Shown here: positions 32,839 to 44,553 of the stretch, in pieces
Layout: each line of letters starts with the position of its first letter
Numbering within the stretch: the stretch's first letter is position 1
DNA from: Burkholderia sp. Ac-20379
GTDB lineage: Bacteria; Pseudomonadota; Gammaproteobacteria; Burkholderiales; Burkholderiaceae
Length of the DNA stretch: 47,041 nt
NCBI RefSeq assembly: GCF_017104645.1
Contig: NZ_JAAGPF010000018.1
Location: 1 to 47,041 of the forward strand
Direction: 5' to 3'
The notes under the pieces: generated by a model
Databases searched by the model: none
What the model saw: the letters and a program-made list of their open reading frames with translations, nothing else
What the model was told of the DNA's origin: nothing
Made by a program: the position numbers and the translations under genes

Positions 32839-33594
32839 TCAGGCGTCGTCGAGTTCGCCGTTCAGTTCGTCGGCGCGCTTTTGCGCCACCGAGAAATCGA
32901 GATCGCCGGAGTAGATCGCGCGGCCGCAGATCACGCCTTCGATGCCCTCGCCTTCCACTTCGCAGAGCTGCTCGATGTCGTTCAGGTTCGACAGGCCGCC
33001 GCTGGCGATCACCGGAATGCCCACGGCCTGTGCGAGCTTCACTGTAGCCTCGATGTTGATGCCCTGGAGCATGCCGTCGCGGCCAATATCGGTGTAGATG
33101 ATCGATTCGACACCGTAATCCTCGAACTTCTGCGCCAGGTCAATCACTTCGTGGCCAGTCAGCTTGCTCCAGCCATCGGTGGCCACCTTGCCGTCCTTCG
33201 CGTCGAGGCCGACGATGATGCTGCCGGCGAACGCCGTGCAGGCGTCCTGCAGGAAGCCCGGATCCTTCACGGCGGCGGTGCCGATGATCACGTAGGACAG
33301 GCCGGCGTCGAGATACTTCTCGATCGTCTCGAGGCTGCGGATGCCGCCGCCCAGTTGGACGGGGATCTCGTCGCCGACTTCGGCGAGGATCGCCTCGATC
33401 GCCTCGAGGTTCTTCGGCTTGCCCGCGAAGGCGCCGTTCAGGTCGACGAGATGGAGACGTCTTGCACCGAGATCCACCCATTTGCGGGCCATCGCCGCGG
33501 GGTCCTCGGAGAAAATCGTCGCTTGGTCCATATCGCCCTGTTTGAGGCGCACACACTGACCGTCTTTAAGATCGATGGCCGGAATCAGCAGCAT
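32839..33594 (-). CDS. hisA: ProFAR isomerase HisA
   Basis: 251 aa. Catalyses the Amadori rearrangement of ProFAR to PRFAR. Catalytic acids are in the N-terminal [20 protein letters not shown] (Asp8) and in [13 protein letters not shown]. Phosphate-binding motifs QLGGGIRS and ASGGLSN are present. It lies 163 nt after hisH; this gap is AT-richer than most in the cluster and could hold an internal promoter, but I found no convincing hexamer pair. Confidence 0.97.
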   Translation of the reverse strand: MLLIPAIDLKDGQCVRLKQGDMDQATIFSEDPAAMARKWVDLGARRLHLVDLNGAFAGKPKNLEAIEAILAEVGDEIPVQLGGGIRSLETIEKYLDAGLSYVIIGTAAVKDPGFLQDACTAFAGSIIVGLDAKDGKVATDGWSKLTGHEVIDLAQKFEDYGVESIIYTDIGRDGMLQGINIEATVKLAQAVGIPVIASGGLSNLNDIEQLCEVEGEGIEGVICGRAIYSGDLDFSVAQKRADELNGELDDA

Positions 33595-33757
33595 AGCTAT
33601 CGGGAGTCGTCTGAAAAAATGGAGGGTTGACGCGCCGTGCGCGGGCCTGGCCGGACGGCGACGTTTGCTAGTTTAGTACAAGTCTTTCAGTGTTTTGACG
33701 CCAACGCCCCGCGCGACGGGCTTTCGAGGCCCTGCCGGCGTGGCATCGGCGCGACGT

Positions 33758-34399
33758 TCACGGCTTCCAGTGCACGAAATTGCGGTACAGGCGCAGGCCC
33801 ACCTCGGCGCTCTTCTCCGGGTGAAATTGGGTCGCGAAGATATTGTCGCGCGCCACCGCCGACACGAACGGCTCGCCGTAAGGCGTCTCGCCGGCCGCGT
33901 GCGCGCGGTCGGCCGGCACCACGTAGTAGCTGTGCACGAAGTAGAAGAACGCCTCGTCGGGCACGCCGTCCCAGAGCGGATGCGCGAGCGTCTGGCGCAC
34001 GCGGTTCCAGCCCATCTGCGGGACCTTGTAGCGCGAGCCGTCGTCCTGCAGCTGGCCGGCCAGATCGAAGCGCAGCACCTTGCCCGGCAGCAGGCCGAGG
34101 CCCGGCGTGTCGCCCTCGGCGCTCCAGTCGAACAGCATCTGCTCGCCGACGCACACGCCCAGCAGCGGCTTGCTGCGCGAAGCCTCGATCACGGCCTCCT
34201 GCAGGCCCGATTCGCCGAGGCAGCGCATGCAGTCGGGCATCGCGCCCTGGCCCGGCAGCACCACGCGGTCGGCCGCGCGGATCTGCTCGGGGCGATCGAC
34301 GATCGCCACCTCGGCCAGCGGCTCGGCCTTCATCAGCGCCTGGGCCACCGAACGCAGGTTGCCCATCCCATAATCCACAATCGCAATCGAAGTTTTCAT
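33758..34399 (-). CDS. hisH: Imidazole glycerol phosphate synthase glutaminase subunit HisH
   Basis: 213 aa, a class I glutamine amidotransferase. The triad is Cys83 in [12 protein letters not shown] with His193 and Glu195 in ATQFHPEKS. It releases ammonia that is channelled to HisF. The N-terminus [18 protein letters not shown] is typical. Its start overlaps the marC stop by 4 nt. Confidence 0.97.
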   Translation of the reverse strand: MKTSIAIVDYGMGNLRSVAQALMKAEPLAEVAIVDRPEQIRAADRVVLPGQGAMPDCMRCLGESGLQEAVIEASRSKPLLGVCVGEQMLFDWSAEGDTPGLGLLPGKVLRFDLAGQLQDDGSRYKVPQMGWNRVRQTLAHPLWDGVPDEAFFYFVHSYYVVPADRAHAAGETPYGEPFVSAVARDNIFATQFHPEKSAEVGLRLYRNFVHWKP

Positions 34400-35016
34400 T
34401 TCAGTGCAGGCAGTAACGCCTTCAGTCCGTCGACGATGAATTCCACCGCCAGCGCCGACAGCATCAATCCCATCAGCCGCGTCGCAATGTTAATGCCGGT
34501 GCGGCCGATCCAGTTCGCGATCGGCTCGGCGAGCCGCATCGCGACGAAACAGAGGCCCGCGATCACCGCGCCGATCGCGATCAGCCCGAGCCGCTCGTAC
34601 CAGTGCGCGGCGTTGGCCGAATAGACGATCACCGTGCTGATCGAGCCGGGGCCGGTCAGCAGCGGAATCGCGAGCGGCACCACGGCGATGCTGTTCTTCG
34701 ATTCCGCCTCGTCGCGCTCCTCGGGCGTGGAGCGCGCGTTGCCCATCTGCGCGTTCAGCATGTTGATCGCCATCAGCAGCATGATGATGCCGCCGCCCAC
34801 CTCGAGCGAGCCGACCGAGATCCCGAAGAAGCGGATGATCTGCTGCCCGAGCAGCGTGGTCACCACGATCACGCAGAACACCGACACCGCCGCCACGCGT
34901 ACCGTCCGGCGCCGCTCGTCGTCGGTTTGCGACGCCGTCAGGCTCAGGAAGAACGGCACCGCGCCGAGCGGATTGATCAGCGCGAGCAGCGAGATGAACG
35001 ACTTGAGCAGATCCAT
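34396..35016 (-). CDS. marC: MarC-family inner-membrane protein inside the his cluster
   Basis: 206 aa with six hydrophobic segments. Conserved MarC features are [18 protein letters not shown], the central [19 protein letters not shown], and the end [18 protein letters not shown]. The family was once linked to multiple antibiotic resistance, but its function is unknown. It is placed between hisB and hisH and is coupled to hisH by an ATGA overlap, so it is certainly co-expressed with histidine genes. Confidence 0.92.
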   Translation of the reverse strand: MDLLKSFISLLALINPLGAVPFFLSLTASQTDDERRRTVRVAAVSVFCVIVVTTLLGQQIIRFFGISVGSLEVGGGIIMLLMAINMLNAQMGNARSTPEERDEAESKNSIAVVPLAIPLLTGPGSISTVIVYSANAAHWYERLGLIAIGAVIAGLCFVAMRLAEPIANWIGRTGINIATRLMGLMLSALAVEFIVDGLKALLPALK

Positions 35017-35105
35017 GGGCGGGTCGTGCGGCTTCGTCGGCGGAGTGCCGGCGCGCGGGGCGGCCTGGTTTCAGCCGCGCCGCCGCGCGCCGGGCGGGTG
35101 GTCGG

Positions 35106-35693
35106 TCAGAGGCTGCCCTTGGTCGACGGAATCTGGCCGGCCGCGCGCTCGTCGAGCTCGGTGGCCATCCGCAGCGCGCGGCCGAACGCCTTGAACACCG
35201 TTTCGAGCTGATGGTGGGCGTTGATGCCGCGCAGGTTGTCGATATGGAGCGTGACGCCGGCGTGGTTCACGAAACCGCGGAAGAATTCGATCGACAGGTC
35301 GACGTCGAACGTGCCGATGCGCGCACGCGTGAACGGCACGTGGAATTCGAGGCCCGGGCGACCCGAGAAGTCGATCACGACGCGCGACAGCGCCTCGTCG
35401 AGCGGCACGTACGAATGGCCGTAGCGGCGAATGCCCTTCTTGTCGCCGACGGCCTTGGCGATCGCCTGGCCGAGCGTGATGCCGACGTCTTCCACCGTGT
35501 GGTGGTCGTCGATATGCGTGTCGCCGTGCGCTTCGATGTCGAGATCGATGAGACCATGGCGCGCGATCTGGTCGAGCATATGGTCGAGGAACGGCACGCC
35601 GGTGGCCAGCTTCTGCTGGCCCGTGCCGTCGAGATTGATCTTCGCACGGATCTGCGTTTCGCTCGTATCGCGAACGACTTCCGCCACACGCAT
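35106..35693 (-). CDS. hisB: Imidazoleglycerol-phosphate dehydratase HisB (monofunctional)
   Basis: 195 aa. Dehydrates imidazole glycerol phosphate. The manganese-binding histidine clusters are [27 protein letters not shown] and, in the second repeat, [12 protein letters not shown] with [15 protein letters not shown]. There is no N-terminal phosphatase domain, unlike the enterobacterial HisB, so histidinol-phosphate phosphatase must be encoded elsewhere. It is 62 nt after hisC. Confidence 0.97.
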   Translation of the reverse strand: MRVAEVVRDTSETQIRAKINLDGTGQQKLATGVPFLDHMLDQIARHGLIDLDIEAHGDTHIDDHHTVEDVGITLGQAIAKAVGDKKGIRRYGHSYVPLDEALSRVVIDFSGRPGLEFHVPFTRARIGTFDVDLSIEFFRGFVNHAGVTLHIDNLRGINAHHQLETVFKAFGRALRMATELDERAAGQIPSTKGSL

Positions 35694-35755
35694 GGTGATT
35701 CCTTGAAATGACTGAGGTAAAGGGGGCGGGAAGGTGCGGGCGGCGGGCGGTCCGC

Positions 35756-36826
35756 TCAGCTCAGCACCTGCCGCATCGCCGCGAGCAGCGCGCGGTTCTC
35801 GTCAGGAGAACCGACCGTCAGCCGTACGCAATTGGCGAGCAACGGGTGCATTTTACTCACGTTTTTAATCAGCACCCGCTCGGTCAGCAGCGTATCGAAC
35901 AACGCCGCCGCGTCGGGCACCCGCACCAGCACGAAATTGCCGGCGCTCGGGAACACGGTCGCGCCCGGCAGCGCGGCCACCGCCGCCATCAATTGCTCGC
36001 GCGCGGCGCGCAATTCGGCGGCCTGGGCGTCGAGCACGTCGAGGCGGTCGAGCAGGTAATCGACGGCCGCCTGGGTCAGCACGTTGACGTTGTACGGCGG
36101 GCGCACCTTGTCGAATTCGGCCAGCCAGGCGGGCGCGCCGGCCAGATAGCCGAGCCGGACGCCGGCCAGGCCGAGCTTCGACAGCGTGCGCATGACCACC
36201 ACGTTGCCGAATTCCGGCACGCGCGCGAGCCAGCTGCGGCCGGCGAACGGCTGATAGGCCTCGTCGATCACGACCAGGCTGCCGGTGGCGGCGGCGACGA
36301 TCCGCTCGATGTCGGCATCGTCGAACAGCGTGCCGGTGGGGTTGTTCGGAAAGGCGAGATGGATCAGCGCGGGACGATGTTCGGCGATCGCCGCGAGCAT
36401 CGCGTCGACATCGAGGGACATATCCTCGCGCAGCGGCACGCCGACGAAATCGAGCCCGGCGAAGCGCGCGTACTGCTCGACCATCACGAAGCCCGGCACC
36501 GGCATCAGCACCGAGGCGCCCGGCTTCGCGCAGGCCACGCAGAGAATGTCGATGAGTTCGTCGGAGCCGTTGCCGAGCATCAGGTCGCAGCCGTCCGGCA
36601 CGGCCATCGCCGCGCGCAGCTTGTCGAGCAGCGCGGCCGGGCGCGGGGCCGGATAGCGGTTCAGCGCGACCTGCGCCAGATGCTCGCCGAGCCCGGCCGC
36701 CAGCGGCGCGGGCAGCGTGTACGGGTTCTCCATCGCGTCGAGCTTCACGAAGCCGGTGGCGTCCGGCACCGGATAGCTCGTCATCGCGAGCACGTCGGGG
36801 CGAATGATGTCTTGTGGCGTCGTCAT
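35756..36826 (-). CDS. hisC: Histidinol-phosphate aminotransferase HisC
   Basis: 356 aa from the ATG at 36826; the longer open frame upstream is a shadow of hisD. A PLP fold-type I enzyme: the cofactor lysine is in [15 protein letters not shown], the phosphate-binding part in [10 protein letters not shown], and the substrate region in [11 protein letters not shown] and [10 protein letters not shown]. Converts imidazole acetol phosphate to histidinol phosphate. A 206-nt GC-rich gap lies between it and hisD, the longest spacer among hisG-hisE. Confidence 0.96.
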   Translation of the reverse strand: MTTPQDIIRPDVLAMTSYPVPDATGFVKLDAMENPYTLPAPLAAGLGEHLAQVALNRYPAPRPAALLDKLRAAMAVPDGCDLMLGNGSDELIDILCVACAKPGASVLMPVPGFVMVEQYARFAGLDFVGVPLREDMSLDVDAMLAAIAEHRPALIHLAFPNNPTGTLFDDADIERIVAAATGSLVVIDEAYQPFAGRSWLARVPEFGNVVVMRTLSKLGLAGVRLGYLAGAPAWLAEFDKVRPPYNVNVLTQAAVDYLLDRLDVLDAQAAELRAAREQLMAAVAALPGATVFPSAGNFVLVRVPDAAALFDTLLTERVLIKNVSKMHPLLANCVRLTVGSPDENRALLAAMRQVLS

Positions 36827-37032
36827 GATGTGCGCGGCGTGCAGCGCGCCGCCCTGTCTGCCTGAGGCCGCGCGGGAATCGGCGCGCGTTCCGAACGTGT
36901 TGCCGATGCGGCGGGTATGGCTGGCGGGGCGGGCGGCGGATCGTTCGCCGGCCGCGCGCCGCCAACATCCGGGCGCCGAATCACCGGCCGCGGCGCCAAC
37001 AGCGCGCCGGCCGGCGTGACACCCGGATGGCG

Positions 37033-38361
37033 TCAGTGATTGCCGTGGTTGCGCATCCGGTATTCGGCGGCGCGGGCGTGCGCCTGCAGGCCTTCGCCGT
37101 AGGCGAGTTCCGAGGCGATCTCGCCGAGCGTCTGCGCGCCGTCGGCGCTGACTTCGATCAGGCTCGAGCGCTTGATGAAATCGTAGACGCCGAGCGGCGA
37201 CGAGAAACGCGCCGTGCGCGAGGTCGGCAGCACGTGATTCGGGCCCGCGCAGTAATCGCCGAGGCTTTCGCTCGTGTAGCGGCCGAGAAAGATCGCGCCG
37301 GCGTGGCGGATATGCTTGCCCCATTGCTGCGGTTCGAGCGCCGAGATTTCGAGGTGTTCGGGCGCGATGTCGTTGGCGATACGGCAGGCTTCCGCCATGT
37401 CGCGCACCTTGACCAGCGCGCCGCGGCCTTCCAGCGAGGCGCGGATCACGGCTTCGCGCGGCATGGTCGGCAGCAACTCGGCGATCGCCTTCTCGACGCG
37501 CTCGATGAAGCCGGCGTCCGGACACAGCAGGATCGACTGCGCGAGTTCGTCGTGCTCGGCCTGCGAGAACAGATCCATCGCAACCCAGTGCGGATCGGTG
37601 GTGCCGTCGCAGATCACGAGGATTTCGGACGGGCCGGCGATCATGTCGATGCCGACCGTGCCGAACACGCGGCGCTTGGCCGACGCCACGTAGGCGTTGC
37701 CCGGGCCGCAGATCTTGTCGACGGCCGGCACCGTGGCGGTGCCGTAGGCCATCGCGGCCACGGCCTGCGCGCCGCCGATCGTGAACACGCGATCGACGCC
37801 GCCCAAGTACGCCGCGGCCAGCACCAGATCGTTGACGACGCCGTCCGGCGTCGGCACCACCATCACGATCTCGCCCACTCCGGCCACCCGCGCCGGAATC
37901 GCGTTCATCAGCACCGACGACGGATAGGCGGCCTTGCCGCCCGGCACGTACAGGCCGACGCGGTCGAGCGGCAGCACCTTCTGGCCGAGCACCGTGCCGT
38001 CCGATTCGGTGTACTGCCAGCTGTGGCTGCCGCACTCGATCTTCTGCTTCTCGTGATAGGCGCGCACGCGCGCGGCGGCGGCCTCGAGCGCCGCGCGGCG
38101 CTTCGGTTCGAGCCCTTCGAGCGCCGCTTCCAGCATGTCTTGGCGCAGTTCGAGCGCGGCCACGCTGGTGGCATTCAGACGATCGAAGCGGTTCGTGTAA
38201 TCGAGCACGGCGGCGTCGCCGCGCGCCTTCACGTCGGCCAGGATGCCGGCGACCGAGCGTTCGATCGCCTCGTCCTCGCCCGCCTCGAAGGCGAGCACCG
38301 CGCGCAGGTCGGCCTGGAAGCCGTCGTTGCTGGAATCGAGCTTGCGAATCTTGATGGACAT
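37033..38361 (-). CDS. hisD: Histidinol dehydrogenase HisD
   Basis: 442 aa. Catalyses the last two oxidations, histidinol to histidine, with NAD. Visible signatures are [36 protein letters not shown] with [25 protein letters not shown] (zinc ligands), and [14 protein letters not shown]. It is 41 nt after hisG. No truncation. Confidence 0.97.
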   Translation of the reverse strand: MSIKIRKLDSSNDGFQADLRAVLAFEAGEDEAIERSVAGILADVKARGDAAVLDYTNRFDRLNATSVAALELRQDMLEAALEGLEPKRRAALEAAAARVRAYHEKQKIECGSHSWQYTESDGTVLGQKVLPLDRVGLYVPGGKAAYPSSVLMNAIPARVAGVGEIVMVVPTPDGVVNDLVLAAAYLGGVDRVFTIGGAQAVAAMAYGTATVPAVDKICGPGNAYVASAKRRVFGTVGIDMIAGPSEILVICDGTTDPHWVAMDLFSQAEHDELAQSILLCPDAGFIERVEKAIAELLPTMPREAVIRASLEGRGALVKVRDMAEACRIANDIAPEHLEISALEPQQWGKHIRHAGAIFLGRYTSESLGDYCAGPNHVLPTSRTARFSSPLGVYDFIKRSSLIEVSADGAQTLGEIASELAYGEGLQAHARAAEYRMRNHGNH

Positions 38362-38402
38362 GATGCTTTCCGTTCCGGTAATGCGCCGAGGGCCTGAACG
38401 CG

Positions 38403-39055
38403 TCAGGCCGCGACCTGCTTCGACGCGCGTTCGAACGCGTCGAGAATCGGCTTCAGCGCGGCGCGCTTCAGTTTGAGCGCGGCCTGATTCACGACGAGGC
38501 GCGACGAAATCGGCATGATTTCCTCGACCTCGACCAGATTGTTGGCGCGCAGCGTGCCGCCCGAGCTGACCAGGTCGACGATCGCGTCGGCCAGGCCGAC
38601 CAGCGGCGCCAGCTCCATCGAACCGTACAGCTTGATCAGGTCGACGTGCACGCCCTTGGCGGCGAAGTGCTCGCGCGCCACCTGGGTGTACTTGGTCGCC
38701 ACGCGCAGCCGCGCGCCCTGGCGCACCGCGTTGGCGTAGTCGAAGCCGGCCTGCACCGCCACCGACATGCGGCAGCGCGCGATGTTCAGATCGATCGGCT
38801 GGTAGAGCCCGCCGCCGCCGTGCTCGATCAGCACGTCCTTGCCCGCCACGCCGAAATCGGCCGCGCCGTATTCGACATAGGTGGGCACGTCGGTGGCGCG
38901 CACGATGATCACGCGCACGTTCGGATCGTTGGTCGGCAGAATCAGCTTGCGCGACGATTCCGGATCCTCGGTCACTTCGATGCCCGCGGCCGCCAGCAGC
39001 GGCACGGTTTCCTCGAAGATGCGCCCTTTCGACAGCGCGAGGGTCAGCGGTGCGT

Positions 39056-39059
<4 letters not shown>
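38403..39059 (-). CDS. hisG: ATP phosphoribosyltransferase HisG, short form
   Basis: 218 aa, the short type without the C-terminal regulatory domain. It catalyses the first committed step, joining ATP and PRPP. Family motifs are [34 protein letters not shown] and the PRPP loop [20 protein letters not shown]. Short HisG proteins work as octamers with HisZ, which is not in the window. Its start overlaps the murA stop by 4 nt. Confidence 0.97.
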
Positions 39060-40402
<1,343 letters not shown>

Positions 40403-40418
40403 GAAGTTCGTCCGTTCT

Positions 40419-40658
40419 TTATGCGTTCTGCCATTCGGCGGGCGTCAGCGTCTTCATGCTGAGCGCGTGGATTTCCTGCTTCATGCGGTCGCCGAGCGCC
40501 GCGTAGACGAGCTGGTGACGCTGAATCAGTCGCTTGCCGTCGAATTCCGCCGACACGATGGTCGCGAAGAAATGCTGGCCGTCGCCTTCGACTTCCAGAT
40601 GCGAGCAGACGAGACCGCCCGCGATGTATTGCTTGACCTGTTCGGGAGTCGGCAACAT
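40419..40658 (-). CDS. ibaG: BolA/IbaG-family protein
   Basis: 79 aa from the ATG at 40658. BolA-fold proteins pair with monothiol glutaredoxins in iron-sulfur handling. The class is shown by [24 protein letters not shown], with a conserved His in the loop, and by [18 protein letters not shown] with the invariant R/H. Position between an ABC transporter/mla block and murA matches IbaG (YrbA) rather than BolA proper. Confidence 0.93.
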   Translation of the reverse strand: MLPTPEQVKQYIAGGLVCSHLEVEGDGQHFFATIVSAEFDGKRLIQRHQLVYAALGDRMKQEIHALSMKTLTPAEWQNA

Positions 40659-40678
40659 GAAAAAAGCTCCAGTCGGTA

Positions 40679-41434
40679 TCAGTGGCGCAGCTTGTAGCCG
40701 GACGCGAGGAGCCGCATCGCGATCAGCGCGAGCAGCACGAAGAAGCCGGCCACAATCGCGAGGCTTTCGAACGGGTTGATGTCGGCGATGCCGAAAAACC
40801 CGTAGCGGAAGCCGTCGATCATGTAGAAAAACGGATTGAGACGCGAGATCTCGCGCCACATGGGCGGCAGCGAGTGCGTGGAGTAGAACACGCCGGACAG
40901 GAACGTCAGCGGCATGATCAGGAAGTTCTGAAACGCGGCTAGTTGATCGAACTTCTCGGCGACGATGCCGGCGATCAGGCCGAGCGTGCCGAGAATCGCC
41001 GAACCGAACAGCGCGAACAGCACGATGAACAGCGGCGAGGCGAAGCCCACCGGCACGAACCAGATCGTCACCACGAACACGCCGAGGCCCACCGCCAGGC
41101 CGCGCACCACGGCGGCCAGCACGTAGGCGCCGAAGATGTCGGCATAGGACAGCGGCGGCAGCAGCATGAACACCAGGTTGCCGGTGATCTTCGACTGGAT
41201 CAGCGACGACGAGCTGTTCGCGAACGCGTTCTGCAGCACGCTCATCATCACCAGGCCGGGCACCAGGAAGCTCACGTACTCGACGCCCGGATAGACGTTG
41301 ACGCGGCCCGACAGCGCATGGCCGAAGATCGTCAGATACAGCAGCGCCGTCACGACCGGCGCGAGCACGGTCTGGAACGACACCTTCCAGAACCGCAGCA
41401 TTTCCTTGTAGAACAGCGTGCGAAACCCGCTCAT
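40679..41434 (-). CDS. ABC-2 type transporter permease (YadH-like)
   Basis: 251 aa with six hydrophobic segments. The ABC-2 signature is in LNPFFYMIDGFRYGFFG and the preceding MPLTFLSGVFYSTHSLP. The N-terminal helix FRTLFYKEMLRFWKVSFQTV is cytoplasmic and contacts the ATPase. The ATG overlaps the ATPase stop by 4 nt. Substrate unknown. Confidence 0.93.
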   Translation of the reverse strand: MSGFRTLFYKEMLRFWKVSFQTVLAPVVTALLYLTIFGHALSGRVNVYPGVEYVSFLVPGLVMMSVLQNAFANSSSSLIQSKITGNLVFMLLPPLSYADIFGAYVLAAVVRGLAVGLGVFVVTIWFVPVGFASPLFIVLFALFGSAILGTLGLIAGIVAEKFDQLAAFQNFLIMPLTFLSGVFYSTHSLPPMWREISRLNPFFYMIDGFRYGFFGIADINPFESLAIVAGFFVLLALIAMRLLASGYKLRH

Positions 41435-42357
41435 GCCAACCCCTCGACCACATTCGCTCCGTTCATCACCTGGACGAACACGTCCTCGAGGTCGGCCTTG
41501 CGCACCTCGATCTCCTCGAACGCGCAGCCGGCCGCGCGGCAGGCCGACAGGATCCGTTCGACCTCGTCGTAGTTGGTGAGCCGCAGCAGATGCTCGTGCG
41601 CGCCGGCCGGCGCCGGTTCGCTCGCGAGCGCGCGCAGCTCGGCCGGCAGCTCGCCCTGCGACAGCCGCAGGTAGAGCTGCAGGCCGGCGAAGCGGCGCAG
41701 CAGCGCATCGGTGCGTTCGAGCGCCACCACCTCGCCGCGCCGCAGCATGGCGATGCGGTCGCACAGCGATTCGGCTTCCTCGAGGTAGTGGGTGGTCAGC
41801 ACGATCGTGTGACCTTCGCGGTTCAGGCGCGAGATGAACTTCCAGAGCGTCTGGCGCAGCTCGACGTCGACGCCGGCGGTCGGCTCGTCGAGCACGATCA
41901 CCGGTGGGCGGTGCACCAGCGCCTGCGCGACCAGCACGCGGCGCTTCATGCCGCCCGACAGCGCGCGCATGTTGGTGTCGGCCTTCTCGGTCAGATCGAG
42001 GTTGGCCATCACCTCGTCGATCCAGTCGTCGTTGCGGCGCAGGCCGAAATAGCCGGACTGGATGCGCAGCGTTTCGCGCACGGAGAAGAACGGATCGAAC
42101 ACCAGCTCCTGCGGCACCACGCCGAGTGCGCGGCGCGCCCCGCGGAAATCGGTCACGACATCGTGGCCGCGTACCGAGATGCTGCCTTCATCGGCGCGGG
42201 CGAGCCCGGCCAGGATGCTGATGAGCGTGGTCTTGCCTGCGCCGTTCGGGCCGAGCAGGCCGAAGAATTCGCCCTCCTCGACGGACAGGCTGACGCCCTT
42301 GAGCGCCTGAAGCGACTGGTAGCGCTTCTTGACGTTGCGGATTTCTATGGCTGACAT
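41431..42357 (-). CDS. ABC transporter ATP-binding protein (YadG-like)
   Basis: 308 aa. Walker A GPNGAGKT (36-43), signature LSGGM (133-137), Walker B VIVLDE (153-158) and the H-loop in LTTHYLEEAE are all intact. The C-terminal 90 residues form an accessory domain common in exporters of the DrrA/YadG type. It works with the permease encoded just downstream. It lies between mlaB and ibaG, where E. coli has no gene. A perfect TATAAT lies about 100 nt upstream. Confidence 0.94.
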   Translation of the reverse strand: MSAIEIRNVKKRYQSLQALKGVSLSVEEGEFFGLLGPNGAGKTTLISILAGLARADEGSISVRGHDVVTDFRGARRALGVVPQELVFDPFFSVRETLRIQSGYFGLRRNDDWIDEVMANLDLTEKADTNMRALSGGMKRRVLVAQALVHRPPVIVLDEPTAGVDVELRQTLWKFISRLNREGHTIVLTTHYLEEAESLCDRIAMLRRGEVVALERTDALLRRFAGLQLYLRLSQGELPAELRALASEPAPAGAHEHLLRLTNYDEVERILSACRAAGCAFEEIEVRKADLEDVFVQVMNGANVVEGLA

Positions 42358-42455
42358 GACTGAGCGCGGCGAACGGGCGCCGCGACGCCTGATTCTGGTC
42401 GTGAAAACGGATGGGGAAAAAATGGGGGCCGATTGGATGCCCCGCAAAATGGTTG

Positions 42456-42461
42456 ATTATA
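42456..42461 (-). promoter_or_regulatory. Candidate -10 element before the ABC ATPase gene
   Basis: Perfect TATAAT on the minus strand, in the 198-nt gap between mlaB and the ATPase, about 99 nt before the ATG. No good -35 is found 16-18 nt upstream. It could allow the ABC-ibaG-murA-his block to be expressed apart from mla. Confidence 0.4.
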
Positions 42462-42555
42462 GGGCAAACCGGCAGGGCGGTTCGGGGCGGCGAACCCGCA
42501 GCGAACCGGCGCCCTCGCGCGCATCGCTGCGGCGGGGGCGTCGCTCGGAAGAGCG

Positions 42556-42825
42556 TCAATGTCGCCCGGTCAGAAGGGCGTCGATGCCGTAGGCGCGCGC
42601 GAGGCTGGCGAGCTTCGGCGGCAGATTGAGAATGTCGAGGTTTGCCCCGCGCGCCTCGGCGGCGCGCTGCCAGGCAAGCAGAACCGCCAGCGCGGCCGAG
42701 TCGAACTGCGCGAGGGCCGCGCAGTCGACCGCGGTGGCGCCGGAGGCGATCCGGCCGAGCCCGTCGTCGAGCGCGGCCTTCGCGCTCGCGTGGGTCAGCG
42801 TGGCGCCGGTGGCGAACTGGCTCAC
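42556..42825 (-). CDS. mlaB: STAS-domain protein MlaB
   Basis: 89 aa from a GTG at 42825. MlaB binds MlaF on the cytoplasmic side and supports the MlaFEDB complex. The STAS fold is shown by ATAVDCAALAQFDSAALAVLLAWQRAAEARG, with the conserved DSA segment. It is the last gene of the mla set and begins 2 nt after the mlaC stop. Confidence 0.92.
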   Translation of the reverse strand: MSQFATGATLTHASAKAALDDGLGRIASGATAVDCAALAQFDSAALAVLLAWQRAAEARGANLDILNLPPKLASLARAYGIDALLTGRH

Positions 42826-42827
42826 GA

Positions 42828-43448
42828 TTACTTGCCGCCGGCCAGTTGCTGATTGCGCTGCGTCAGGAACTGGATCAGCCCGTCGACGCCGCTTTGCTGG
42901 ATCTTCTCGCTGAACTGCTGCTGGTACGTCTGGATCAGCCAGGCGCCGAGCACGTTTAGGTCATAGACACGCCAGCCTTGCGCCGACTTGTACAGACGGT
43001 AATCGATCTGCGCCGGCTGGCCGTTGGTCTGAGCCAGCGTGCGGACCACCACGTCGTTCGCACCCGGATCGGCGCGGAACGGCGGGTACTGGATCTGCTG
43101 ATCGGCCTTCAACTGCGCGATCGCGCCGGCGTAGGTACGGATCAGCAGCATCTTGAACTGCTCGATCACCTGTTCCTGCTGCTGCGGCGTGGCGGTGCGC
43201 CAGCTGCGGCCCATCACGATCTGCGTGGTGCGGCGGAAATCGACGTACGGCAGGATGTCGCGATTGACGATGTCGGTGATCTTGCCGATATCGCTGGGCT
43301 TGATCGATTCCGTGCGAACCTCGTTGAGCACTTGCTCGGTCGCGGTCTTGATGAGCGCCTGCGGATTCGACTGGTCGACCTGGGCGTAGGCCGCGCTGCC
43401 GAACGAAAGGAAGGCGGCGGCGACGGGGATCAGAAACAGTTTTTTCAT
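42828..43448 (-). CDS. mlaC: Periplasmic phospholipid shuttle MlaC
   Basis: 206 aa from the ATG at 43448. A Sec signal peptide (MKKLFLIPVAAAFLSFGSA, cleavage after AYA) leads into a soluble Tol/Ttg2-type lipid-binding domain, with VNRDILPYVDFRRTTQIVMG and YRLYKSAQGWRVYDLNV. MlaC carries phospholipid between MlaA at the outer membrane and the MlaFEDB complex. It lies 108 nt after mlaA. Confidence 0.96.
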   Translation of the reverse strand: MKKLFLIPVAAAFLSFGSAAYAQVDQSNPQALIKTATEQVLNEVRTESIKPSDIGKITDIVNRDILPYVDFRRTTQIVMGRSWRTATPQQQEQVIEQFKMLLIRTYAGAIAQLKADQQIQYPPFRADPGANDVVVRTLAQTNGQPAQIDYRLYKSAQGWRVYDLNVLGAWLIQTYQQQFSEKIQQSGVDGLIQFLTQRNQQLAGGK

Positions 43449-43556
43449 GAGCGTGTCCTGCGAAGTAAGCGGTGCGTCATTTTGAACCGGCAACGGGCTG
43501 CAAGTTGCATCCGCCGCCGTCACAAACGTTTCCGGCTGTAACGAACCGGGGGCAGA

Positions 43557-44498
43557 TCAGTGGAGGCGCAGGCTCGGCCAGTGCAAGCCGTTCGGCGACG
43601 GCGGCACCACGTTCTGGGCCGGCACGTGGGTGGCGCTGGCCGGATTCGGCTGTGCCGCCTCGGCGGCATCCGAAGCGCCCGATGCGGGTACCGCGGCAGC
43701 GGCCGAGGCGCCCGAAGCCGGCGCCGCGGCGCCGTCGTCCGGCACGTCGTACTTCGGCAGCGCATCGCTGCTGTAGTCGGGCACCGCCGCGGCCTGCCGG
43801 CCGCCGGGGCCGCCCGAGGCGGAGATCAGCGACTGACGGCGTTGCAGGTACGCGTTGCGCACGAACGAATACTTGTCGATCGCGGCCGCGTCGAGCACGT
43901 CGCCCGCGCCGAGCAGGTTGGCGCGCGTGTTCAGCAGGTTCACGCCGAACAGGCCCCAGCTCAGTGAATCGGGGTGCACGTAGGTCAGCGGGTTGCCGGC
44001 GTAGTCGACGGCGAGGCCCGCCGTGTCGCGCACCGTGCTCGGCCCGAGCAGCGGCAGCACGACGTACGGGCCGGCCGGCACGCCGTAGTGGCCCAGCGTG
44101 ACGCCGAAATCGCTGTAGTGCTTCGGCAGCTTCGCGACGGTGGCCACGTCGAACAGGCCGCCGACACCGAACACCGTGTTGATCACCACGCGCATGATGT
44201 CGCTCACGCCGTCGGTGATGCGCAACTGCACGAGGTTGTTGGCGGCCACGTACACGTCGCCGATGTTCGAGAAGAAATTCGTCACGCTTTCGCGGACCGG
44301 CCCCGGCACCACCCACTGGTAGCCCTTCGCGGCCGGCTTCAGCGCATAGGTGTCGACCGTGTCGTTGAACTTGTACATCGTGCGGTTGAAGCCTTCCATC
44401 GGATCGCCCTTGGTGGGCGTCTGGACGGTGGCGCAACCGCTCATCGCGGCGACAGCCGCGGCGGCCAGTGCCGCGTTCCTGAGGCGCATGGTTTGCAT
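43557..44498 (-). CDS. mlaA: Outer-membrane lipoprotein MlaA (VacJ)
   Basis: 313 aa from the ATG at 44498, preceded by AGAGGGA. The lipobox MSGC puts the lipid on Cys22. The MlaA core (about 30-230) shows DPMEGFNRTMYKFNDTVD, NNLVQLRITDGVSDIMRVVINTVFGVGGLFDVA and FGVTLGHYGVPAGPYVVLPLLGPS. The C-terminal 90 residues are Ala/Pro/Ser-rich low complexity. MlaA removes misplaced phospholipid from the outer leaflet. In E. coli this gene is unlinked; here it is inside the operon. Confidence 0.96.
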   Translation of the reverse strand: MQTMRLRNAALAAAAVAAMSGCATVQTPTKGDPMEGFNRTMYKFNDTVDTYALKPAAKGYQWVVPGPVRESVTNFFSNIGDVYVAANNLVQLRITDGVSDIMRVVINTVFGVGGLFDVATVAKLPKHYSDFGVTLGHYGVPAGPYVVLPLLGPSTVRDTAGLAVDYAGNPLTYVHPDSLSWGLFGVNLLNTRANLLGAGDVLDAAAIDKYSFVRNAYLQRRQSLISASGGPGGRQAAAVPDYSSDALPKYDVPDDGAAAPASGASAAAAVPASGASDAAEAAQPNPASATHVPAQNVVPPSPNGLHWPSLRLH

Positions 44499-44553
44499 GG
44501 TTGAGTTCCCTCTTCTCTTTTGTCTTGTTTCGTCGTGGGGATGATGGCGCCGG

